Shown: piece after piece, positions 56,626-64,000 of the stretch
Position numbering within the stretch: position 1 is the first letter of the stretch
How the letters are laid out: every line of letters starts with the position of its first letter
NCBI GenBank assembly: GCA_025024175.1
Contig: QCXZ01000003.1
Location: 52,718,023-52,782,022 of the forward strand
From: Rhyzopertha dominica
Taxonomy: Eukaryota > Arthropoda > Insecta > Coleoptera > Bostrichidae
Reading direction: 5' to 3'
DNA length: 64,000 bases
Position numbers and translations under genes: made by a program
Notes under the pieces: model-generated
Databases searched by the model: none
Told to the model about the DNA's origin: nothing
The model's input: only the letters and a program-made list of their open reading frames with translations

Positions 56626-58442
56626 ATTCGACGAATACGTAGGTATGATAATGTACACATCTTCCCCAGTTTACGCTGTTGATATCTTGCATCCTGCAAC
56701 TCGAAGCACAACCATCTGGGAATAGTTGCTGTTCTTTCAAGCCACCTATATTTAGAAAATCTAGGTTACGTAATACCCAGAGCTAATTCTCGTCGTGTTC
56801 TGTTCCCACGCTGACGAGAGAACAACCGTTCCCCGAGATGATACATGCATTTACCTAAAAGCCGTGGTGTAAGCGCGGACAGCAAGCGTGTATTTTAGGA
56901 ACACCCAGAAGCGCTAACTCCCATATTCGCCTAATGCAATGCAGAAGTTGAATTACCATTTATATTAAATGTAAATGTTTCAGGCGGGCTGCTGGAAATT
57001 CAGATCTACTTTGCTGTGATATTAAAATTCTGTCTGCGAGTCGATAGTGCATCGACTAGTTTTTTCAGAGATGGGATCCTTTTTAATGGCGGAATCCAAT
57101 CGGGTTTGCTACTGAAAGGTTTGAGTACGTTCCAGTCAAATTAAAACGAACTACGTATCGAATGCGGCTGATGGCGGTATTATTGGAATACGAAAATTGA
57201 GCGCGTCCTCCCAAAATTGGCACTCGCAAAAATTGCATTCGGCATCCGTTGCGCATCACCGTGAATTTTACAGGCCATCGCAGTTTTGATGGGATTTCCG
57301 ACTGCAAATATTTGACACCCGGTGTTACGCAAAAACGCGAAAGGTTACTATATTTGGAAAAGCAGTTGGAGTTTAGTATTTGCGGAATAAAGTGCTGCAC
57401 TGTTAGTATTACAAATAAGATTATCAACTTCTTTGCTTACCAGTACTTTGTGGTTTGATATGAAATACCGTTCTCACCTTAAAATTATAGGAAATTAACA
57501 ATTGCGGTACTTATTAGGCCGATACTAAAAACAGACTTTCAATTCAAATTAGAATTAGTGTGGTGATGCACACTATCGAATAAAAACTATCGAATCATGC
57601 GATAGTTTGCAAGTATTCGAATTATTCAGTGGTTGAAAATGAATAAATTGTGGCGAATAACGAGGACTACCAAATGAAAACTACCTTTTCAATCGACAAT
57701 TAATATAATTAACAAATAACGGAATACCGTTTTAAGCAGATAAACGGTGGTACCTTATATTAAAGCAGATATGCCAATGGTTGTAAAACTTTTGCTGTTA
57801 GAATTTGGAATCCTTGTATTTGATATTCGAATATAGGTATTCGCTTATTCGATACGAATGAACGAATATTTGTATTCGTTTTATTCGAAAACGAATATTC
57901 GTTTATTCGTACCGAATGTTATCCAATTTGTATGCTTCTGTTTAACAAAATGTCAAAAGACATGAACAGCCGATGAAAAAAAAGTTGCTTCTTTGCTAGA
58001 ACATTTTAAACTATATTGCCTATGAGAGAGGTAAGTTCATTATAGGTGCATATAAAGCATAATATATGCACAAGTTTAAGATTTGGAAAAATAAAATAAT
58101 ATAATTATTATAGAACCTAGCTGCTGCACTTGATTTAGGGTCGCATACCCTTAGTTCAATTTCGAAAGTTTGAAAAAAAAGTATAAAAATCGTCCGACAA
58201 AAAATGTCGTCGTAGGAGAAAGAAAACTGCTTTTTCTGTGCAAGATATAGACTGTTATCCTTAATTTTAACCAGTTCCAATATTAATTTTTACTGTTAAC
58301 GATATTTATTTATGTATTAGAAATATGTGAATTCTGCTTTTTCATATTGTGTTCTTGTTCTTGCACACTTTTAGCACAGCGGGTAGAAATTGTAGTGCTA
58401 GGAGCAGACATAGTTTAAGGGATTTTTCTCACCTCTTAGAAA
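56626..58442. other. Anonymous DNA with an ATTCG-rich stretch
   Basis: An open frame at 57083-57427 (-) lies in a GC-richer patch without known motifs. From about 57562 to 57915 the sequence is dense in ATTCG/CGAAT and contains TGATGCACACTATCGAAT, which resembles a hAT-type end. I could not find the partner end. Confidence 0.4.
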
Positions 58443-58456
58443 CAGCTCAAAATTAA
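58443..58456. repeat. Left target-site duplication of the Penelope-like element
   Basis: CAGCTCAAAATTAA, repeated exactly at 59688-59701 on the other side of the element. Confidence 0.75.
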
Positions 58457-58461
58457 AGGAG

Positions 58462-58878
58462 TTGAAGAAACGTCTACAAGAAGAATACCTGGATGAAGAA
58501 CTAGTCCAACTTGCGAATATCTGCCTGAAATCTATTTTCTTCAAGTTCCAGGAGGAATACTACGAGCAGACAGAAGGTGCTCCGATGGGGTCATCGCTTT
58601 CTCCGCTGATAGCTAACATTTACTTGGAAGCCTTCGAGACAACTGCATTGGCATCGGCACGGCTTAAACCTAAGTGTTGGTTTAGATACGTGGACGACAC
58701 TTTTACCGTCTGGCCGCATGGAGAACAAAACATAAAGGAGTTCCTGGACCATCTAAATAGCATCCATAGCGGCATACAATTCACGATGGAGATGGAGATC
58801 AATGGCGCCCTACCCTTCCTGGATGTGATAGTGACAAGGAAACAAGGCGGCACGCTAGGACATCGGGTCTATAGATAG
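58462..58878 (+). pseudogene. Penelope-like RT fragment
   Basis: About 138 codons, open from the truncated 5' edge to a TAG at 58876-58878. There is no real start codon. Motifs in order: EGAPMGSSLSPLIANIYLE (RT motif around the GxPxGS turn), FRYVDDTF (catalytic YVDD), and LPFLDVIVTR. These match Penelope-like RTs rather than LTR or LINE types. The fingers domain and first catalytic aspartate are lost by truncation. After the stop, homologous sequence (PTHSDRYLHADSHHHPAQKQ, 58882 on) continues and then shifts frame near 58975. Confidence 0.85.
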
Positions 58879-59234
58879 CCAACCCACTCGGATCGCTACC
58901 TGCATGCAGATTCACACCACCACCCCGCCCAAAAACAAGGAGTCATCAACACGCTGATACAGCGGGCGAAGCTAGTCAGACCACCTAGAAGAGGAATTAG
59001 AACATCTACGCAGAGCACTACAGAAGAACGGATATCCTAGGGCACAGATTGAGAAGGCTATCAACAAGCAACCAGGGATGAAGGAACCAGAGGAGCACAT
59101 CGCTGCAGCATACCTGCAATGGATGTATAGATACGATCGGACGGCTGCTGAGAAGACATCATATAAACACCATCTTCACCGCCCCGGGAAAGATAGCTAA
59201 CGCATTTCCGAAATATCGTTCGACGACTGAGGAG

Positions 59235-59570
59235 CTACAAACACAAGGTGTGTACAGCATCCAATGAAACTGTGGGAAGGTTTACATCGGCCAAACAGGA
59301 AAGCACATCAGCACGACAATCAAGGAGCACATGAGGGACACCAGAGACCGGCAAGGTGATAGGTCGGCTGTTGCAGAACATCGAATGGAGACTGGCCACA
59401 TCAACAAATTCGAGGAAGCACAAATGCTGTCGAGGGAAGCGAGATTCTGGCCGAGACTGTACAAGGAAGCCATCGAAATCCAGAAGAATCCCCACAATTA
59501 TAACCGAGACCGGGGCATCGAACGACCTGAAATCTGGAAACCGGTCATGCGTAACAACGCCCACGCGTGA
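59235..59570 (+). pseudogene. GIY-YIG endonuclease domain of the Penelope-like element
   Basis: Reads ELQTQGVYSIQ, a TGA at 59264-59266 where a cysteine is usual, then NCGKVYIGQTGKHISTTIKE, DRSAVAEHRMETGHI and FWPRLYKEAIEIQKNPHNYN up to a TGA at 59568-59570. GVY...VYIG is the GIY-YIG pair. The downstream catalytic arginine position reads T in TTIKEH, so that residue may be altered. In this class the domain nicks target DNA for insertion. Confidence 0.8.
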
Positions 59571-59687
59571 GTGACCCGGACGAGTATAAATACCCGAGCG
59601 GACTAGGACACTTCAGTTTCAGAGCTACTTCTGAGGAAGACACCGACATAATAACCAACCTGGGAACCAGCCCGGAAAACAACATGT

Positions 59688-59701
59688 CAGCTCAAAATTA
59701 A
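59688..59701. repeat. Right target-site duplication of the Penelope-like element
   Basis: Exact second copy of CAGCTCAAAATTAA. Confidence 0.75.
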
Positions 59702-60278
59702 ATTAGATATTTCTTAAGATATACAATAAACGACCAAAAAATAACAAAAATTGCAGAATAAATATTTACTTTAACAAATTAAATTATATAAGAAAACATC
59801 TGAATAAATATTATGCTGATATTTTGTAAAAAGTACGAAATACAGTTAAACATTGATATCCAGTACCTAAGCTATTCTGACTTTTGCGAATTTGGAGTTG
59901 TTCTATTCTTGAATCTTTGAGTTTAATCTCTCAGAACGTCGGAAGACTTTATTTGAGTTTATGAGGCCCTCTACACCAAAACAAATTCGATTTAAACAAT
60001 ATTTAATATTATAATTTGTTTAATTGTGCAAGATAAACATACTATTTTCTTCTCAATTATTATTGGTTTCGGTTAAACGAAATATTAAAATAAACAAAAC
60101 TTACCGAATTCAACTTACAGAGATGTCGTTTGGTCCCATCTGTTGCGTAAGTTTTAGGTCTTACTTGTACTAATACAATCAAATTATTAAATCAAAACAT
60201 GTTATATTTACTGGATTCATTGAATTGGATGGTTCGATACGGATAAAATTAAACTTTGTAGAGCGAATAAATAAATAG
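59702..60278. other. Anonymous AT-rich DNA
   Basis: No gene or repeat end recognised between the Penelope-like insertion and the next LTR. Confidence 0.5.
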
Positions 60279-60429
60279 TGTAGCGTCACCAGCTATCTGG
60301 AGCAGTTCAACATTTATTTTTCATGTGTATCTATGTTATGAGTTAGTTGATTTTTGAATCGTTAATATATGTCAGGTTGACAAAAAGAAAAGTTTTCGTT
60401 TTCTTGCGATAAAACCGCGAATCCCGACA
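60279..60429 (+). repeat. 5' LTR of the CsRn1-like element (boundaries inferred)
   Basis: Starts TGTAGCGTCACC and ends ATCCCGACA, about 151 bp. The 3' boundary is fixed by the primer-binding site. The 5' boundary is a best guess from the TG dinucleotide, as the partner LTR lies outside the window. Confidence 0.5.
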
Positions 60430-60433
60430 TAAT

Positions 60434-60451
60434 TGGTGACCCCGACGTGAT
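60434..60451 (+). promoter_or_regulatory. Primer-binding site, tRNA-Trp
   Basis: TGGTGACCCCGACGTGAT is complementary to the 3' end of insect tRNA-Trp (18 bases, from memory of the tRNA). It lies four bases after the LTR. Confidence 0.8.
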
Positions 60452-60486
60452 ATATAGCGCAAATATACAGTGACAAGTTTCGAATA

Positions 60487-61335
60487 ATGGCAGAGGGTGA
60501 AAAAACACGAGTATCTGAACCCGCAATGGCAAGCAGTAGTGTTGTACAAGCACCAGAAGTCAGTCGTGTGGCGATTCGTATTCCGCCGTTCTGGCCTGCT
60601 GACCCCGAAGTTTGGTTTTGGCAAGTGGAAAAGCAGCTTGAGCTGGGCGGCATCGTCAGAGACGACACCAAATTTAACTACGTCGTCGGTAACCTCGACC
60701 CGATGTACATGGCAGAAGTACGTGACATTATCCAAAGACCGCCTGAAAACGGCAAGTACCAAAAGCTCAAAACCGAGTTAATACGCCGTCTAGGGTCGCC
60801 GCAAGAACAAAAGACGCGAAGGCTCCTCGAACACGAAGAAATCGGAGACAGAAAGCCGTCACAGTTTCTTCGTCATTTACAGGCTCTTGCAGGTTCAGCA
60901 GTGCCGGAGGACCTGGTGAGATCGCTGTGGCTAGGGCGCCTACCACCTTCCATTCAGGCAATTCTAGCTACGCAGAGCAAGGCCGATACAGCGACGGTGG
61001 CAGAGCTGGCAGACGCTGTTTTCGAAGCACTACCGAGGCAACAGGTCATGGCAGTAGCGCCCGTAAAAACTAGTATGGAATCAACCCTCGAAAAACTTAC
61101 TGAGACTATGGTTTCTTTGACCAGTAGAATTGCTTCAATGCAGTGCGAAATTGCTGAAATCCGGCGAAGGGATCGTTCGCAGTCGAGGACACGATCAGCG
61201 TCGCGCGAATCAGTGCGGTCCACCGGGAGCAACAACAGAGGTTTGTGCTGGTACCACTTCAGATTTGGAGACAATGCCCGGAAGTGCAGGTCGCCGTGCT
61301 CCAAGAGGACGGAAAACCCGAACGGCAGTCGTTAA
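60487..61335 (+). CDS. gag: Gag protein of the CsRn1-like element
   Basis: 282 codons from ATG to a TAA at 61333-61335. The capsid-like domain starts at about residue 30 with [20 protein letters not shown], the usual opening of this Gag family, and includes [20 protein letters not shown] and a [11 protein letters not shown] segment (major homology-like). Then come a coiled, Thr/Ala/Glu-rich linker, an RS-rich basic stretch ([20 protein letters not shown]) and the zinc finger [18 protein letters not shown] at 254-271 (C-x2-H-x9-C-x3-C), the CHCC form seen in CsRn1 elements instead of CCHC. It packages element RNA into particles. Its stop overlaps the pol ATG as TAATG, and pol is also open upstream in the -1 frame. 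Confidence 0.9.
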   Translation: MAEGEKTRVSEPAMASSSVVQAPEVSRVAIRIPPFWPADPEVWFWQVEKQLELGGIVRDDTKFNYVVGNLDPMYMAEVRDIIQRPPENGKYQKLKTELIRRLGSPQEQKTRRLLEHEEIGDRKPSQFLRHLQALAGSAVPEDLVRSLWLGRLPPSIQAILATQSKADTATVAELADAVFEALPRQQVMAVAPVKTSMESTLEKLTETMVSLTSRIASMQCEIAEIRRRDRSQSRTRSASRESVRSTGSNNRGLCWYHFRFGDNARKCRSPCSKRTENPNGSR

Positions 61336-64000
61336 TGGCGGCAGACGACGCCTCCCAAGTAAGCAGCCGCCTCTTTGTGACCGATTACCGATCGAAAATA
61401 AACTTTTTGATAGACACTGGTGCGGATCTGTGCATTTACCCACGAAAGTTAATTCGCGAACGACGTACACGTTCCATTTACGAGTTATTCGCCGCGAATA
61501 ATTCAACAATCCACACGTATGGTTTTGTAACACTTACATTGAACTTAGGTCTTCGTCGTGATTTCACATGGAGGTTTGTCGTTGCTGACGTTTCTAAGCC
61601 AATAATCGGTGCCGATTTCCTCGCGCATTATGGACTTCTCGTTGATATTCGAAGTAAACGCCTGCTGGACGGTACCACATCGCTTTTCACGAAAGGACAA
61701 CAAGTCCACGACGTAGATTACACCATCCGTTCCATCTCGGATACTATGAAATTTGGCGATCTACTTCGAGAGTTCCCGGAAATCACACGACCCCCAGGTA
61801 TCCCCAAAAGCGTGCCCCATACGACAGTTCACCACATACGCACTACACCAGGACCTTCAGTGGCAAACAGACCGCGTCGTTTAGCTCCAGACAAACTCCA
61901 AATCGCTAAGAAAGAGTTTGAACAGCTAGTAAAACTAGGTCTAGCCCGACCATCCGAGAGTAGCTGGTCATCTCCCCTGCACCTGGTGCCCAAAAAGAAC
62001 GATGAATGGCGGCCGTGCGGAGACTATCGTGCGCTGAACGCCCGTACAGTTCCAGACAGGTATCCCGTCCCCCACATAGAGGATTTCGCGAGTGCATTAC
62101 ACGGTAAGACGATTTTCTCTACCATAGACTTAGTGAAGGCGTACCATCAAATTCCCGTCGCCGTAGAAGACATATGTAAAACTGCAATTACAACGCCGTT
62201 TGGCCTTTTTGAATTCCCGTTCATGACGTTTGGATTACGCAACGCTGCTCAGACTTTTCAACGCTTCATGGACGAGGTGCTCAGAGGTTTAGACTTCGCA
62301 TACGTGTACATAGATGACATTCTCGTAGCATCTACTACACCGGTAGAACATAGACGCCATCTGCGACAACTTTTTCAACGCCTGAAGGAGTTTGGAGTCG
62401 TAATCAATCTATCAAAGTGTGTTTTCGAAGCAACTTCAGTGACTTTCCTAGGACACCGTGTATCTAGCGATGGCATATCACCACCCCCAGAGAAAGTGAC
62501 TGCCGTCCATGATTTCCCACAACCGGAAAACGCGAAGCAACTCCGGAGGTTTCTAGGAATGGTAAACTTCTACAGGCGATTCATCCGCACCGCCGCGACC
62601 ATCCAAGCACCCCTTCACGACCTACTTATTGGGAACGCAAAAGGAAATGCCAAGCTTGCGTGGACACCGGAAGCGCAGCAAGCTTTCGATGCCTGCAAAA
62701 ACAGCCTTGCGAGAGCCACAACCCTGGCAGCTCCGCAGCCTGATGCCGTTCTCACAATAGTATCGGATGCTTCCGACTCCTCCGTGGGAGCAGTATTGCA
62801 GCAGAAGGACGGCGACTGCTGGCAACCGCTGGCATTTTTCTCGNAGAAGCTCAGTGCTTCGGAAAAGAAATACGCAGCATACGACCGCGAACTTCTCGCT
62901 ATATACCTTGCAATTAGACATTTTCGACATATGGTCGAAGGCCGTGCGTTTACAGTCCTCACCGACCATAAACCGATCACTTTCGCGTTTAAACAAAAAC
63001 TTGAGAAGTGTTCGCCGCGACAGTTTCGTTATTTAGACTATATCGGGCAGTTTACAACGGATATAAAACATATTACCGGAGTGAATAATGTAGTGGCTGA
63101 CGCATTATCACGTGTTGAGGAAATAGCAGAAGCCGTAGACTTCCATAAGCTGGCTCGATCTCAAGAAGAAGACGTCGAGATGCGTCGATTCCTGGAATCC
63201 GATTCCGTTCTCCAGCTTAAAAAAGTTCATATACCTGGAACTAACGTATCCCTATACTGCGATGTATCAACGCCTATTCTGAGACCGTACGTTACGCCAG
63301 AGCATCGTCGAGCTGTTTTCAACTCCATGCACCAGCTGTCGCATCCTGGAATCAAGGCGTCAGTCAAACTCANCACACAACGTTTTGNGTGGCCGTCGAT
63401 CAATAGTGACTGCCGAACATGGGCGCGTAGCTGTCTACAATGCCAAAAAATGAAAATATCCCGACACGTTTCATCACCGCTAGGGACGTTCAAGCTACCA
63501 TCTTCACGATTTGAACACCTGCACGTAGATATCGTCGGCCCACTACCAGTTTCTGAAGGTATGCGATATCTTGTTACGTGTGTCGACAGGTTCACTCGCT
63601 GGCCGGAAGCTTTCCCCATAAAGAACATCGAAGCCACCACCGTAGCCAGAAGCCTCTTTGAAGGCTGGATATCGAGGTATGGAACACCGCTACGTATCAC
63701 CACAGACCAGGGCCGACAGTTCGAGTCGCAGCTTTTCCAGCAGCTGAGCGCGCTTTTAGGCTCAACGCACTTACGTACAACAGCCTACCATCCTCAAGCC
63801 AATGGAATGGTAGAGCGGTTCCATCGCCAGCTGAAAGCAGCAATCCGCTGTCACGAAACCACGCGGTGGACCGAAGTGCTACCTGCGATTTTGTTAGGAA
63901 TACGATCCGCCTGGAAAGACGATTTAGCAGCCACATCAGCCGAATTGGTTTTTGGTGAACCACTTCGACTTCCGGGCCAATTTTTAGCAGAAAACAACAC
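61335..64000 (+). CDS. pol: Pol polyprotein of the CsRn1-like element (protease, RT, RNase H, integrase), partial
   Basis: Frame open from upstream of the ATG at 61335 to the window end (at least 888 codons). Counting from that ATG: aspartic protease DTGAD at 27; RT with KPIIGADFL before it, YIDD at 325-328 and [17 protein letters not shown] at 296; RNase H from SDASDSSVG at 478 through TDHKPITF and [10 protein letters not shown]; integrase zinc domain H..H..C..C (about 650-700, ending CLQC); catalytic D732, D791 and E827 with 35 residues between the last two (DD35E). The order RT-RNaseH-IN is that of Gypsy/Metaviridae. Expression is either by -1 frameshift from gag or by stop-restart at TAATG. 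The C-terminus is missing because the window ends. Confidence 0.92.
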   Translation, partial: MAADDASQVSSRLFVTDYRSKINFLIDTGADLCIYPRKLIRERRTRSIYELFAANNSTIHTYGFVTLTLNLGLRRDFTWRFVVADVSKPIIGADFLAHYGLLVDIRSKRLLDGTTSLFTKGQQVHDVDYTIRSISDTMKFGDLLREFPEITRPPGIPKSVPHTTVHHIRTTPGPSVANRPRRLAPDKLQIAKKEFEQLVKLGLARPSESSWSSPLHLVPKKNDEWRPCGDYRALNARTVPDRYPVPHIEDFASALHGKTIFSTIDLVKAYHQIPVAVEDICKTAITTPFGLFEFPFMTFGLRNAAQTFQRFMDEVLRGLDFAYVYIDDILVASTTPVEHRRHLRQLFQRLKEFGVVINLSKCVFEATSVTFLGHRVSSDGISPPPEKVTAVHDFPQPENAKQLRRFLGMVNFYRRFIRTAATIQAPLHDLLIGNAKGNAKLAWTPEAQQAFDACKNSLARATTLAAPQPDAVLTIVSDASDSSVGAVLQQKDGDCWQPLAFFSXKLSASEKKYAAYDRELLAIYLAIRHFRHMVEGRAFTVLTDHKPITFAFKQKLEKCSPRQFRYLDYIGQFTTDIKHITGVNNVVADALSRVEEIAEAVDFHKLARSQEEDVEMRRFLESDSVLQLKKVHIPGTNVSLYCDVSTPILRPYVTPEHRRAVFNSMHQLSHPGIKASVKLXTQRFXWPSINSDCRTWARSCLQCQKMKISRHVSSPLGTFKLPSSRFEHLHVDIVGPLPVSEGMRYLVTCVDRFTRWPEAFPIKNIEATTVARSLFEGWISRYGTPLRITTDQGRQFESQLFQQLSALLGSTHLRTTAYHPQANGMVERFHRQLKAAIRCHETTRWTEVLPAILLGIRSAWKDDLAATSAELVFGEPLRLPGQFLAENN

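Larger units (their letters stand above)
58457..59687 (+). mobile_element. Penelope-like retroelement, 5'-truncated and inactive
   Basis: The 1231-bp insert is flanked by perfect 14-bp direct repeats (58443-58456 and 59688-59701). It contains the C-terminal half of a Penelope-type RT followed by a GIY-YIG endonuclease, the diagnostic domain order of this class. Several stops and frameshifts are present. A 3' segment after the endonuclease includes TCTGAGGAAGAC (about 59629), close to the CTGANGA box seen in other Penelope tails. Confidence 0.85.
60279..64000 (+). mobile_element. CsRn1/Kabuki-like Gypsy (Metaviridae) retrotransposon, cut by the window end
   Basis: A short 5' LTR (about 60279-60429), a tRNA-Trp primer-binding site, gag (60487-61335) and an open pol frame reach the window end without a stop. 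The tRNA-Trp primer and the unusual CHCC zinc finger in Gag are together diagnostic of the CsRn1 clade, which includes Kabuki of Bombyx mori. No stop or frameshift was seen in 3.5 kb of coding sequence, with three ambiguous bases (62844, 63374, 63388). The copy looks potentially autonomous. Confidence 0.88.

Noticed and set aside
57562..57915. ATTCG-dense stretch with a hAT-like ACACTATCGAAT start
   Set aside because: Without a partner end or duplication it may simply be a low-complexity region.
1..64000. CRISPR arrays, operons, rRNA or intact tRNA genes
   Set aside because: None seen. The sequence is eukaryotic in character and no regular spacer-repeat pattern or rRNA core was found.

Overview
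The window looks like AT-rich, gene-poor chromosomal DNA from an arthropod, most likely an insect. The evidence is indirect: BEL/Pao, Jockey-type, CsRn1/Kabuki-type, Penelope-like, Polinton/Maverick, mariner and hAT elements typical of insect genomes, with no operon structure. I cannot name the order. I found no host protein-coding gene or functional RNA gene I could defend. Nearly every recognisable feature is a mobile element or a relic of one. || Layout. 1-605: decayed 3' end of a Jockey-clade non-LTR element. 790-977: small inverted-repeat element. 1315-1809: old solo LTR related to the element at 7.7 kb. 2625-3110: minus-strand LTR-like piece and a tRNA-like piece. 3148-4092: almost perfect fold-back element. 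7249-12784: an LTR with a PBS-like site, then a composite LTR element with three near-identical 492-bp LTRs, the middle one inverted, bounded by ATAT. 17333-18862: internally deleted Polinton/Maverick with AG...CT ends, TACATA duplications, about 300-bp inverted repeats and the C-terminal tail of a protein-primed DNA polymerase. 21.3 kb: hammerhead-like RNA motif. 23-25.6 kb: two hAT-type MITEs. 28.7-34.2 kb: cluster of inverted-repeat elements, including a 1.8-kb fold-back holding a piece of the 3-kb fold-back family, and a decayed DUF7869-type element. || 34887-41241: complete BEL/Pao retrotransposon with LTRs that differ only at four ambiguous bases and a GAAAG duplication. Its gag-pol frame is broken twice in the integrase part. 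41989-43426: dead Tc1/mariner-type transposon with about 60-bp TIRs. 44-54 kb: mostly anonymous DNA with fold-back hairpins, diverged repeats and a 130-bp tandem array. 56.0-56.6 kb: dead mariner transposase fragments. 58457-59687: truncated Penelope-like element (RT plus GIY-YIG) between perfect 14-bp duplications. 60279-64000: apparently intact CsRn1/Kabuki-like LTR retrotransposon with a tRNA-Trp primer site, running off the window. || The elements do not form a pathway. Ages are mixed: the BEL, composite LTR and CsRn1-like copies look young, the mariner, Jockey and DUF7869-type copies look old. The most noteworthy structures are the mini-Maverick, the composite LTR element with its inverted central LTR, the nested fold-backs, and a recurring CTGANGA-hairpin-GAAAC module.
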